The notes under the pieces were generated by a model. It was given only the letters and a program-made list of their open reading frames with translations. It ran no database searches and had not been told where the DNA came from. 34,998 nucleotides of DNA, taken from Seison nebaliae (lineage: Eukaryota > Rotifera > Pararotatoria > Seisonacea > Seisonidae). Below are positions 6,666 through 17,195 of the stretch, one piece after another; position 1 is the first letter of the stretch, and each line of letters starts with the position of its first letter. The stretch is taken from NCBI GenBank assembly GCA_023231475.1, contig JALJEE010001772.1, positions 1 to 34,998 of the forward strand, written 5' to 3'. A program made the position numbers and the translations under genes.

Positions 6666-9542
6666 TTATGTATATACAATCCGACATTTATTTTCATCGT
6701 CGTTATTCTTTAAATTGGTAGTTTCCACATAGAGTTGATTATTGTTTAATGAACTTGATTGAATATCCCAGGAACTTCGATATTCATAAAAATCCAAGAA
6801 TTTTTGTTTTTCTTCTTTGTCTATTTTCTCAGATAATGGTAAATCATTTTCATTCAATTTCTCATTGCTATTTGTTGACGGTAGAACAAATGCTGTGTTA
6901 ATATCATCAATTACATGTCTTCTAGAACAGAATTTTTTGAAGATATATTGAAATTCATGGCGAATGTCATTCCTTAGAAGGATATTTATTGATATATTTG
7001 AAATTGCTAGTACGAGTAATATTAATGAAATGAACATGGTAATTAAACGGTATTGATGAGACTGATAGAAATTCATAATGGATGAATTTTCAAACAATTG
7101 AACGAATTGATTGCAGAAGATAAAAGAAGATTTCTGTTGGAAAAGCCAGAAATATACAAAATATATTGACAAATAAAACGTTGAAGTTAGCAAATGCTCA
7201 AGCATCAGGTAAACTACTTGAAATTTGGGATGAATATGCCAATCGATATCTGAATATTCGGCAGAGTTCATGATTGTGGATTGTGGTGGTCGTAGAAAAG
7301 AATTCTTTTGTTTCTCTTGATTATTGCGGTTTGGAATAAATGAAAATATGTTTTGCATTGATTTAAGTTGATCATTTGGTAATTCCGTACTGGAATTCAC
7401 TGAATCTTTCCTAGTCAATGTCAAGTTTTGTTGACTTGAACGTACACCGCTGATTGAAAAATCATTTTCTGGTTTTGACAACAATTTGATAAGAATGATT
7501 GAAATGATGGTTCCCAGAATTGTAAAGAATAAAGTTATGATGTTCCAGAATAAGAGAGATCTTAATAAAGAACTTAATTTCGAAGTGACGCACATAAATT
7601 TGGGAAAGTAAAGATGATAAATAATCACAAAATGAGTATCTGATGAAAATTTTATGATCAGAATATTTACGGTAGAGAACATAATGGGACTGATCATAGG
7701 GAAGACATGAATGAATCGATTAATGAGAGGACGAGAATGAATGTAAATCATTTTACAATTTCGGCTGGTCAATTCTTGCACATTAATCAGATGTTCGAAA
7801 TAGATATCCAACAACTTCAACATATAAGAAAGTGCATGGAACAAATGCAACAAATTCGTCGCCACAATCAGATAAAGTAAAAGAAATGTGTAAAGTAAAG
7901 TTGTGTTTGAGGGACAATGTTCATTGTGAAACATTAAATTTTTCGATAACAAATAAAGGAATATGAGAGAAATTGAAAAGAAGAAATACTTGAGAAAGAA
8001 GTAATATTTTGTGACTCTGGGAGATCGTATATGACGTATAAATATCAAATGAATTAGGCATACGAACATCATGATGGAAATTAAGAGGCATATGGTGAAT
8101 ATAACGGAATTTGAAAAGAAACTTTTCGACTCATTCTCAAATTGTGAAATATTCTTCCAACTCAGCACAAAACTGCGACAATAGGATGATGAATTGTCTG
8201 AGAGTATTCGACGATTTTCTGAACAGTTCAAATGGAAATGATTTTGCAAGAAATTTTTCTTTGTCGAATCTTTAAAATAAGTATATATTGAGATATTGGT
8301 TAAATTGAAACAAATTCCATCAGTTCTCTTATTTCTATTCATTATAAGTTGCCAATTTGATTGTGAACTATTCAACATCGTTCGTTTATCATATAGCTCT
8401 TGTTCTTGTTGTTGTTGTTGTTGAACTTCATAACCCTTATCATTTAGTCGATATAAAGTATTAACTATTCGACGATGTCTAGATGAATTGATTGATATGA
8501 ATGGTAATACTAATGATCTATGCCATTCAATCATACATTTTCTTAATGAATCATTCTTCGACAGCTCTTCAAAATTTTTGTTATCGATTCTTAATGATGT
8601 TTCATCCAAAAACTGTTGTCTAATGTCGTTAATCGACGAATTAGTTATAAGAAAATGATGAATTACATTTTCGTTAACACAACTTCCCAAGAGATTTCTA
8701 GATAAATTATTTTCGAGATTTCTTTCCGGATATCGACTTTGTGAACAAAAATTTTGAACGACTGTTAAAATACGAAGAATTTGTAAAAAACATGATGTTG
8801 TTGTTGTTGTTGTTGTTGAGAGTATTGATGATGTGGTAGATAATGGTGATGATTCCACTTCCATCCTTGACAGATGAGAGTTGGAATAGACGGCAGGATT
8901 TGATATGAAAGAGCAGGAAGAATCGATCGAATTGTTATTCAATAATTTTAAATAATTATTTTCAATTTCTTCTAGTCTTCGATAGTAAGAGAAGTTGAAT
9001 GTACAAAATAAACAGACGCTCCCTGTCTTCAGATAGATGTCAACATTTGGTACACGTAAGGGAACTAGGATAATTTCCTTTTCAAAATTCCCTTTTCTAT
9101 TATAAGTTTTACGACTTACATTTATACTAGAGTTCCTGTTCATACTCTCATTCATACTGTCCATATTCTCATTATTGTTAATGTTGACGTTGTTGTTATG
9201 TGGCGATGGGAGAGTACTAGAAGGAAATAATTCTTCTTCGGTTGATGCTGACGTTGATCGATTTCTTCCAATTTTTATATCTATTTCATTAGCAATTAAC
9301 TGCTTCTTCTCCAACGATAGTTCGATTGACATCAAAATAATACTTACGCGTATCACATCAATTGCATTGGAATTTTCACGTATTTCATTCTTGTCGATAT
9401 ACGTTTGACATAACACTTTTTTTCTTTTCAAAAAAATTTCATTATTTCTTTTACAATTGATACTTGGTAGTGCGATCAGATATGTGGTAAAGACAGTGAA
9501 TATAATTCTGTAAATAAAATCATTATTATTATCATGCTTCAT
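6666..9542 (-). CDS. Orphan seven-transmembrane receptor, class B/adhesion-like
   Basis: A 958-residue protein in one exon. Residues 10-30 form a signal peptide (FIYRIIFTVFTTYLIAL). The next 450 residues are extracellular, Asn/Ser-rich, with many NxS/T sequons, a Thr run near 245 and a Gln run near 375. Seven hydrophobic helices follow: TM1 about 480-502 (FTICLLISIMMFVCLIHLIF), then helices to TM7 about 827-850. TM3 (LLYTFLLLYLI...HALSYML) resembles the LLHYFLL..WML..EAL pattern of adhesion/secretin receptors, and the segment after TM7 (LLRNDIRHEFQYIFKKF) resembles their LN.EVR.E....W helix 8. I see no GPS autoproteolysis motif and no known adhesion domain. The loop between TM5 and TM6 is long (about 75-80 residues), unusual for that class. 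The ligand is unknown. It could be another seven-helix family. Confidence 0.55.
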   Translation of the reverse strand: MKHDNNNDFIYRIIFTVFTTYLIALPSINCKRNNEIFLKRKKVLCQTYIDKNEIRENSNAIDVIRVSIILMSIELSLEKKQLIANEIDIKIGRNRSTSASTEEELFPSSTLPSPHNNNVNINNNENMDSMNESMNRNSSINVSRKTYNRKGNFEKEIILVPLRVPNVDIYLKTGSVCLFCTFNFSYYRRLEEIENNYLKLLNNNSIDSSCSFISNPAVYSNSHLSRMEVESSPLSTTSSILSTTTTTTTSCFLQILRILTVVQNFCSQSRYPERNLENNLSRNLLGSCVNENVIHHFLITNSSINDIRQQFLDETSLRIDNKNFEELSKNDSLRKCMIEWHRSLVLPFISINSSRHRRIVNTLYRLNDKGYEVQQQQQQEQELYDKRTMLNSSQSNWQLIMNRNKRTDGICFNLTNISIYTYFKDSTKKNFLQNHFHLNCSENRRILSDNSSSYCRSFVLSWKNISQFENESKSFFSNSVIFTICLLISIMMFVCLIHLIFIRHIRSPRVTKYYFFLKYFFFSISLIFLYLLSKNLMFHNEHCPSNTTLLYTFLLLYLIVATNLLHLFHALSYMLKLLDIYFEHLINVQELTSRNCKMIYIHSRPLINRFIHVFPMISPIMFSTVNILIIKFSSDTHFVIIYHLYFPKFMCVTSKLSSLLRSLLFWNIITLFFTILGTIISIILIKLLSKPENDFSISGVRSSQQNLTLTRKDSVNSSTELPNDQLKSMQNIFSFIPNRNNQEKQKNSFLRPPQSTIMNSAEYSDIDWHIHPKFQVVYLMLEHLLTSTFYLSIYFVYFWLFQQKSSFIFCNQFVQLFENSSIMNFYQSHQYRLITMFISLILLVLAISNISINILLRNDIRHEFQYIFKKFCSRRHVIDDINTAFVLPSTNSNEKLNENDLPLSEKIDKEEKQKFLDFYEYRSSWDIQSSSLNNNQLYVETTNLKNNDDENKCRIVYT

Positions 9543-11169
9543 TCTATTATTTCTAATTTTAGATTTAAATACTTTTACTATATATAATAATTATACGTAT
9601 AATTAATAGTAAAATAGTAACGACTCTCATGAAGTCTTCTGAGAAGAATAATTGTTGAATTAAGTTTATCAAACCTGTTTATTGATGGAAAGCGAATCAA
9701 CAGTAATCGCATCGAGAGCATGTTGCTAACTGAACTTCGTCGTTGTGTTAAGAAAAACAGAACAGAAGGATTTTCTCAAGTACATTCCATATTGAATAAA
9801 TAATTGCTCTGTAACAATTCATCTTCGTTCCTTTAAATTCATAAAAGTTTCTTTAATAATCATAAACTAATTCTGTACGACTAGTTATAGAATTTTATAT
9901 AATAATAACATTTTTCTCAAATTCATAAGAATATTTCATATTTCCTTCAAATCACTCCTTCCAAATCATACACGTATAATGGCAAGAATTTCAGTGAGTT
10001 AATCAGAAGACGCTAACATCATTGTAATTGTCAACTCGTATTTCTCGTTGAAAGCGAGTAGTGGAAATGGATCATGCAATCATTTCTCTCATAATCTCAT
10101 GTGCACGAGAAAGGAATTAGTGAATTTTTCAATGAAAATTTTAGACAAAGTGAATGTTAATGAAGCATACGTATCTATACGTAAGCATACGTCCTGTTGT
10201 TCATCTATTCTCATTCTATTCCATCGATACAATTACCGTGGAATTTATCCAAAAATTACTTATTCCATTAATATCGAAGACACGTATAATCACCAAGAGT
10301 TGTGTGGATAGGTGGTTGTGTTCACTAATAAATGGAACGGATGCATGAGTCAAAATAATTGATGAAGATGGAATATTGTTTGCTGTTTAACTTACACATA
10401 TATATTCTTCATCTTACTTATCATCTCTTACTAATTATGTTTATTTAATATACGTTATGCAATCAGGAAAATTTCTTTTATTATGCCCATATCGAATTCT
10501 TCCCATATACAAAAATAGAATACCTCTATATTGATGTTAGTTTTGAATATATTCTTTTTGAATAAATTACGTCCAGGAAACAGTCTTACAATTTTTCGAT
10601 ATCAAAAAAATCATTTAGTAATGGAAATTGAATGAACGATTCATTTGCAGACCTTATTATGGACGAAGATATTATTCACCATTATCTACGATATGTTTAC
10701 CATGATATATTTTTAGTTTATTCAATAGTCACTTGCTCTTAATATTCCTTTCTTTTTAGCAAGTATACGAACTATCTTCAATCAAACGTACTTACAATGT
10801 TGTTGGTATTTTCTTAGAGAAAATTTCGAAGGAAAGAAGGATTACATCCGATTAACAAAATGGTTGAATGATAAAGTTAATGTTCTTAGATGTCATGATA
10901 CAGTCTAAGAAGAAAATGATACATTTAAGTATGTTATTTAATGTGATTCCACATGACGTGATTATTTTTTGGATACATTTCCCGATTGTTCGACAATTTA
11001 ATTAACAATTTCACTGTCATTGTTTTCCTTCCGGCCTGGAAAAGATGTTTGTATAGTTTTTAGTGCAAATAGATATGTAAACATTTGCTAACAATTATAA
11101 AATACATTGAAATAAACAAATAGGACGATCGAATAGATAATTTGAAAAAGGAAGACATGTAATTTCTTC
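9543..11169. other. Intergenic, non-coding
   Basis: Presumably includes the promoter of the receptor gene. Two short overlapping plus frames at 10048-10348 look like chance. No repeat or RNA gene is recognised. Confidence 0.55.
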
Positions 11170-13087
11170 TTATTTCTTATTTTTATTCATCGACGGCAAT
11201 TGTAAGTCATCCAGGAATTTTAGAGCACTCGACTCATTCGCTACTTGAGATCGTGGATTGATTGTCGATTGTTTATTCGGCTTCATTTTCTTATTCGTCC
11301 GTTGTTCGTCCTTTCCATTATACTTCGACGGTCTTATGTCATTCGTAACTTTCAATTTAAGATACGATCGATTAATCGGTTGTGGTGATTCTTGTTGTTG
11401 TTGTTTCTCATGAAAAAAGGCTTTCTTATTACTAAACGCTAATCGGTTTTTCGCTTCCTTATCACTGATGGAATTCATTGAAGTATGTGTTTTGTCTATA
11501 TGTTGATATGTCGATGATGTCATCGGAACTCTATCTGAAATGTTCATGGCTGATTTGAATTGAACATAATCATTTAACACAATCGTATGAGATCTATTCT
11601 CCGTTTTGGGTGTTTCATTTATTTGAACATTCTTTTTCGTCATTGGGAGGGATGTTCTATCTGCATCAGATCGTCTGTTATCCGCCAGTTTCATTGAAGA
11701 ATTTGGTGGAAATAATTTCTCCCATTTCTCATTATCCATTTCTTCATTTTTATCATCCTTCACTTTGTTTAATTTGAATGAATAATCTGCCAATTTCATT
11801 AAATGTTCAATTTGTTTATTCTGTTTTTCTTTCGTCACTTTAGTTGTCACTATACCTTTCACCACACATTCACCATCACTTGTATCGATGAGAGTGGGCC
11901 ATTGGAAATCGACGATGTCATTCGCTTCCAAATCAGACGTGTGAAAGCGAACATGTTCTGTTTGGTCGAAAATCTTCGTCGAGTACTCAATGCACAGGGG
12001 AGGATGTTGGTTGATTAAACTCCATGAAATTCGAATACAATGTTTGATGTACGAATGTAATTCTTTACATTCATTCAACATTCGATATTGGGGCAATGCT
12101 GTTTGTATACTTTGCATAACACGCTAGATAGAAATGAGAGAAACATATATTATATTATTAAATTAAATATTAAGTGAAATAAATAAATATTCTGAAGAAT
12201 GTGATTATGAGACAAATATCGATTAGAGGAAAAACGAATAATCTCAATTAATTGAAATTCTGGAAAAATTTAATTTAGAGTTCAACTAACAAAAGTGAGA
12301 GATTTTAAGTCGAATGATTGCGTCGTCGCTTTTAAGTACTTTCTCAATGAATCGACAATGTTAATCGTAGAATTTTCGCAAGAAATATCCAATTTCTCAA
12401 AATTGAGAATTGTAGCAATTTCACTATAAATCTTCTTCTTTCTTTCTTCAGCAAATCGAAAAGACAACTTAACAAATGAACATAAATTTGAACGAATTAG
12501 AAGAAAGAATAAAGGAATACTATGAAGATGGTGAATAATAATTTCAATTTAAATTCATTTAAATCATTGAATTGAGACAATTCGTCCAATGCATCGATCG
12601 CGTCAATACGTTGTTGTTCGTATAAACTTTTAAATGATTGAACAACACTATTGCATCGCAAATTAGGTGCAAGACTAATATCTTCAAATTTTGTTGATCG
12701 TTCAATTTCAGATTGGATATTATTGATTAATCTTCAAGCAAATTTAGTTTTTCATAATTTCCGGAATACTGAAATTTTAAACCTTTCCTTTAGTTTCTTT
12801 TCAGAATTGTAGAGTTTCTTAATAATTTCGTCCTTATCTTCAATAGTTTGTTGCAATTCTTCTATTTTTCTTTCCAGTGCTATAATTTTATCATTCTTCA
12901 TTCGCCCCTCAACGTTTTGTTGAACGTGTTCAATGGAATTGGTGACACCTTTTGGCAATGAAATGAGATGTTTATTTTCTTTATTATCATCTTGTTGGAC
13001 GATTCCCGGATAGATTGGAGTATTGTAATCACTATTTAACATTTCATACATTTTCATCTCATTCGGAATATCGATTGTGTTTTCATC
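11170..13087 (-). CDS. SPATA18: Mitochondria-eating protein homologue (SPATA18/MIEAP), N-terminus unresolved
   Basis: In vertebrates this family acts at mitochondria in quality control and lysosome-like degradation. Exons on the minus strand: 13087-12783 (coiled coil, IIALERKIEELQQTIEDKDEIIKKL), 12731-12521, 12467-12291 and 12123-11170; all joins keep frame (introns of 51, 53 and 167 bases). The middle exons read YEQQRIDAIDALDEL...KLLFTIFI then LSFRFAEERKKKIYSEI, matching the family's S.aRLDA..LL.......ii.iA..eaF.vAk..f...ki core. The last exon starts with the MIEAP C-terminal block: CKELHSYIKHCIRISWSL, NQHPPLCIEY, HVRFHTSDLEANDI, WPTLID, ECVVKGIV. About 200 residues of polar low-complexity tail follow, longer than in human. 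The first exon(s) upstream of 13087 are not resolved; an ATG at 13144 would need the acceptor to be skipped. Confidence 0.85.
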
Positions 13088-13321
13088 TGAAAAAGAAGTG
13101 AAATTACGCAATGAACAATAATAAGAACATGAGAAACGTTTCATATTTTCAAAGAAAAAATGGAATGATAATTTATCGGTTTAAGTTATTTCCAATTTCT
13201 CCCGTAAAACTTCAAAACTTCATGAACTATGGTTATTGAGAATACACTTATGAAGTTGTTAATGGCTGTCGCTTTTATTTCCTCTCAACGTTAATAACAC
13301 AAATTTAAAATGAGAAAATTT

Positions 13322-13508
13322 CTATTTTGTCCTCCTGAATTCACATGCGGGACAATGATTGAGAGGAGAACGTATTAATTGAAATGCTTCAGTAGAATAA
13401 GAGAATTTTCTCATTTCCTCCTGGTCCTCATTTACATAATAGTTGCATGAAATCTCTTTCGGTCTATTGGAATTGTTGGTTGATAAAGAATTGGAACATA
13501 AAACACTT
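13322..13508 (-). CDS. Possible terminal exon, Cys-containing
   Basis: After a TTTCAG acceptor (13511-13509, minus) an open frame runs about 62 codons to TAG: ...SNRPKEISCNYYVNED...AFQLIRSPLNHCPACEFRRTK. It has a CPAC pair and a coding-like composition. It may be the last exon of the gene at 13546-14550, whose frame contains a good donor (CAG|GTAGAA at 13608/13607). However, that donor is in phase 1, which would select another frame with an earlier stop (...PTIPIDRKRFHATIM). The link is therefore uncertain. Confidence 0.3.
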
Positions 13509-13545
13509 CTGAAATTCTTCTCATGAAATCTATTCGAATTCTCAT

Positions 13546-14550
13546 TTAATTAAAACAAAACTTAACGTAGCTCATAATCAGAATAATAATAAGAACGATA
13601 GTTCTACCTGATTCTATGTCATTGATGATTGATAATGAAGAGGAGGAGGATGCTCTCGACGTTGATGATGATGGAGGTGAGTATATACCGTTATTCATAT
13701 AAATAGTTGGCACTCTTTTCTGTTGATATGACGGAGAGTTCGTTCCGTTAACAACATTGGGAACAGCCGTTCCTAATACTGAATTAGCCATGAAAGAATT
13801 CATTAAATTATTTTGTGGAAGTATTTCGTCATTTTTATTCGATGACAATACAGTGTTCGTTGAAGATATGGAGGATGTTGACATGTCTCCAGTATCGAAC
13901 GTCAGATAAGAATTAGCTGACAATGACCTTTGTCTTCTTCGGAGTTGAAAATTGTTAGTATTTAATTCTCGATGTCCCAATCTCTTCCCGTCAACCATTC
14001 GACGAGAATGAGGAACTTTCTTCAAATTGAAAATTCTATTAATTCTTCCCTGTTCTTGAAGTTGTTCGTTTCGATTGAATTGGCGATTCGTATGAATTTT
14101 ACGAAGACTATTTCCGTTAGTTTTTCGTTTCCGAGTTTTCTGTTTCTGCGAATGTTCCGAACTCACATAATTGTTCTTATTAATGTGATGCATATGGCAA
14201 TTTCGATTATCGTTATTATAATTAAGATGATTACCACGATGATGAGGAACATTGGAATTCAGGTGGTTAGTGGATGAACTAATTTTTAAATTGGTGATTG
14301 GAATAGTTGGGACGATAATAGTTTTCCATAAATTTTGGTATTCGTTCGATGAGGAATTAGTTGTTAAACCGTTAAGAGCCGCCATATCCGGATAGAAGAA
14401 ATTTGGATTAAATTGAACGAACTGTGTCCGATGATCGATCGATTCGATTGAATGGGAACGATTCATCTTTTTCGTTTCATAATTATTATTATGAGAATTA
14501 ATTAATCTGTTTATCATTTTCTTGAAAAAAAAAGAACACTTTCTTTTCAA
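13546..14550 (-). CDS. Unidentified Asn/Ser-rich basic protein
   Basis: A 334-codon frame. The N-terminal third is Asn/His-rich (HNNNYETKK, NHLNYNNDNRNCHMHHINKNN), the middle is basic (QLRRRQRSLSANSY, KKVPHSRRMVDGKR) and the end is Ser-rich (SPPSSSTSRASSSSSLSI). No known domain is recognised; it looks intrinsically disordered. The hydrophobic C-terminus (TIVLIIILIMSYVKF) may be read-through of an intron, since a CAG|GTAGAA donor lies just before it at 13608. If real, it would be a tail anchor. The downstream exon candidate is at 13322-13508. The neighbour upstream (14871-17195) is on the same strand. Confidence 0.55.
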   Translation of the reverse strand: MKRKCSFFFKKMINRLINSHNNNYETKKMNRSHSIESIDHRTQFVQFNPNFFYPDMAALNGLTTNSSSNEYQNLWKTIIVPTIPITNLKISSSTNHLNSNVPHHRGNHLNYNNDNRNCHMHHINKNNYVSSEHSQKQKTRKRKTNGNSLRKIHTNRQFNRNEQLQEQGRINRIFNLKKVPHSRRMVDGKRLGHRELNTNNFQLRRRQRSLSANSYLTFDTGDMSTSSISSTNTVLSSNKNDEILPQNNLMNSFMANSVLGTAVPNVVNGTNSPSYQQKRVPTIYMNNGIYSPPSSSTSRASSSSSLSIINDIESGRTIVLIIILIMSYVKFCFN

Positions 14551-14870
14551 CCTTCCTTCTTTTCCTTCCTTCGTTCGAGATTTCGAGAATACTAATAAGA
14601 AAAATTTTTGGTTTTTCTTTATTTAGAAATGAAGAATTGTGGTGTCGTTACGTATACCAAGAATACTTCTATTTCTATCGGATGAAATATAAAAAATACA
14701 TATTCAAATTTCACACCAACATGACGTTAGTATCATGACATCGAAAACATGTGTCAACATAACTATCATTAAATTATGCGAAACGAGACGAACACAATCA
14801 GTTCACATCAAAAGAGAGCGTTTCGAATAAGAAAACAAATTCCAACTATTGAGAGAGTCTAAAAAGAAAT
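14551..14870. other. Intergenic spacer
   Basis: 320 AT-rich bases between two minus-strand genes. It should hold the promoter of the downstream gene and the 3' end of the upstream one. No specific site is recognised. Confidence 0.5.
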
Positions 14871-17195
14871 TTAAGAACCTGATTTCGTTATCAATTCATC
14901 AGCATTCGAAAAGAAATTTCTTTGTGTCTTCTTTCGATGACGTTTGAGTTCCCTAGCTACCGATCGAACTTCGTCCAATAAATAATTATCGGGAAGAACG
15001 GATGACAAGTTGTACTGTAATAACTCCTGTTCATTCCGTTGCTCATTCTCTTCATCTATCTGATATCCTTCTAATGGAATAATTAGATCGATGATGAATT
15101 GTAATGCCAATTGATAGCAACGAAAAATTGATAATAAATTCAAATTCGTTTTACTGAATTCGTCATTCTTTTCTGTTGGTAATAAGAGATCCATAAACAA
15201 ATTATCTTCTTGAACATTCTCTTCTATATTAATTTGTGAGTTAATTGTACGTCTTCGTCGTGATTGAATTGACTGATTAATATTGAAGGGAAGTATTGAA
15301 ACGATTGAATAATCACCTTTCTTCTCATAACTTTTTTGACGGTAAATTTCATTAATATTATTCAAATAATCATACAAAATCAATTTTTCATCACTCTCAT
15401 CATCGGAACGATTTATAAAATTAAAGATTTTTATACAACTCTCATCATTGGTTAATTGAAATTGGAAGAAGTTCAAATATACCTCAAAATTTTCACGTCG
15501 CTTCCAATAACTGATCTCGGTTTTCTTCATAAATTCACTTAAACTTTTCTGAAAATAAAAACGGATTTGCATTTCGTTAAAATTAAATTTTTCATTACCA
15601 ATGTTCTTCGAATCGTCCGAACAATTCAGTTTCGTCGAAACATCTTTCTGTTGAGTTTTCTGATCTCGAATGGAATGATAATCTTTAATAATTTCCCGCA
15701 TCGATTTAAGTTCATTGTTTTTCGTATATCCTTTCTCCTTATCAAAAATGGATAAATTGTTTATGACTTTACAGAAATCCAATTGTGATTGTATTTCATT
15801 ACATAACTGCTTCTCTGATTGAATTGATGAACGAAGATTTTTTAATAATTTTGAAAGAACTTCTCTAGAATTCTTCAAAGAAGGAATTAAAAATAAATTG
15901 TAATTCAATTCATCATTGCATTGCATCTGTTCAATTTCATTGAGGCGACTTGATTCTTGTACGAAAGAGAATTGTTCATTCGAATGATAGAGCGACATTC
16001 GTCGATCGTTATCACTTAAGGCCTTCCTCGAATTGGACCGTAATCGAAGATGGAAAGAATTCTTTCTCGGAGCTTTCTTCCGATTCAGAGAAATAGCTGC
16101 TCTCAATTGTTCATAATATTTCGATTTTTCTTCATCTTTCTTCCGATCTAATTCTTTATTCTGTTCATGAGATAATTGTTGTAATTGATAGAATTGATGA
16201 CAAATAATACGAATAAGATTATGTATCGATAAACATTCACTTATGCATGTCGGATCAATGAGGCTGATGATAGTGAAGATGGTGGAGAATGAAGATAAAT
16301 TCTCAAAAATGAATTTCTCTTCAATTGACGATAATTCTTTAAACTTTTCTAAATATTTCGTTGAGGACAATTCATCGATTTGTTTTTGGTAAAAGAGATC
16401 AATATTTATTTTTAATTTTTTGGAGGTGGAACGACAATATTGTTTATCCAAATACTTATAATGATAATATAAGTGATAACGATGAGCAACGGCAACTAAG
16501 ACGTATGCATTGGAAGCAAGATATCGAAGAACATAATCAACGATTCGTGATGGTTTCAAATAGTCTTTGAGTGCTTGAATGTTTATCAAATAATTGGACA
16601 TCATCAACTCATCATTCTCCAAATGATCAATCTGATCGGACATCTTATCGAAACATGGTGGAATAAAAAGTTTCGTATAAAATATTTCCAATATTTGAAC
16701 GGTGTAAGGAAGATGACGGAGAATTTGTTCGACCGGTAGAATTTCAATGAGAACATCATACAATTCTTTGGTCGTTAATTGTATGAGTATCGGTAACACT
16801 TTGCCATAATCGCAGATTTCTAGATGTGTAGACAAATCATTCATCGGAGAAGTAATTGACTTCTTCAAATTAGCTACTCCACAATATGTGTTGTAGGAAC
16901 GGAAACAACGTCGATTCCAAGTGAATGATGGCGAATGAGGGAAATACGTCGAGTATGACGTATGTAGACGTTGATCAGTTGCTGACGATTGTGTACCGTT
17001 CAAATGATTATTAATGAAGCTCAGATGCTTTCTTCGTACACTCCGGTGACGGGTCGATTTGCTGCTATGTCGATATTGCTCATTAAAGCGTCGTAACAAC
17101 TGATGAAAATTCTTCTTTTCTTCCGTTTCACCATATTCGGGAGAATATGTAAACTGCTTGCAATTAGTATTATCAAGATTCTCCGAATCTACCAT
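14871..17195 (-). CDS. Unidentified 774-residue helical protein
   Basis: One uninterrupted frame of 774 codons, so clearly a gene. I do not recognise the family. Residues 1-110 are polar and basic (RRFNEQYRHSSKSTRHRSVRRKH). From about 125 to 330 it is helical and hydrophobic in short repeats (KVLPILIQLTTKELYDVLIE, ILRHLPYTVQILEIFYTKLF, RIVDYVLRYLASNAYVLVAVA), suggesting an alpha-helical, possibly ARM/HEAT-like fold. A basic patch (NRKKAPRKNSFHLRLRSNSRK) near 370-395 and Gln/Glu/Lys-rich helices follow; the end has a helical ARELKRHRKK tail. There is no signal peptide or clear membrane span, so it is probably cytosolic or nuclear. Confidence 0.8.
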   Translation of the reverse strand: MVDSENLDNTNCKQFTYSPEYGETEEKKNFHQLLRRFNEQYRHSSKSTRHRSVRRKHLSFINNHLNGTQSSATDQRLHTSYSTYFPHSPSFTWNRRCFRSYNTYCGVANLKKSITSPMNDLSTHLEICDYGKVLPILIQLTTKELYDVLIEILPVEQILRHLPYTVQILEIFYTKLFIPPCFDKMSDQIDHLENDELMMSNYLINIQALKDYLKPSRIVDYVLRYLASNAYVLVAVAHRYHLYYHYKYLDKQYCRSTSKKLKINIDLFYQKQIDELSSTKYLEKFKELSSIEEKFIFENLSSFSTIFTIISLIDPTCISECLSIHNLIRIICHQFYQLQQLSHEQNKELDRKKDEEKSKYYEQLRAAISLNRKKAPRKNSFHLRLRSNSRKALSDNDRRMSLYHSNEQFSFVQESSRLNEIEQMQCNDELNYNLFLIPSLKNSREVLSKLLKNLRSSIQSEKQLCNEIQSQLDFCKVINNLSIFDKEKGYTKNNELKSMREIIKDYHSIRDQKTQQKDVSTKLNCSDDSKNIGNEKFNFNEMQIRFYFQKSLSEFMKKTEISYWKRRENFEVYLNFFQFQLTNDESCIKIFNFINRSDDESDEKLILYDYLNNINEIYRQKSYEKKGDYSIVSILPFNINQSIQSRRRRTINSQINIEENVQEDNLFMDLLLPTEKNDEFSKTNLNLLSIFRCYQLALQFIIDLIIPLEGYQIDEENEQRNEQELLQYNLSSVLPDNYLLDEVRSVARELKRHRKKTQRNFFSNADELITKSGS

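Noticed and set aside
9175-9408. 77-codon plus frame inside the receptor gene
   Set aside because: Antisense shadow of the 958-residue frame.
10048-10348. Two overlapping plus frames of 87 and 64 codons
   Set aside because: Low-complexity, no homology, no splice context; chance frames in intergenic DNA.
13972-14277. 101-codon plus frame with hydrophobic C-terminus
   Set aside because: Antisense to the Asn/Ser-rich gene; its Ile/Val run is the complement of Asn/His codons.
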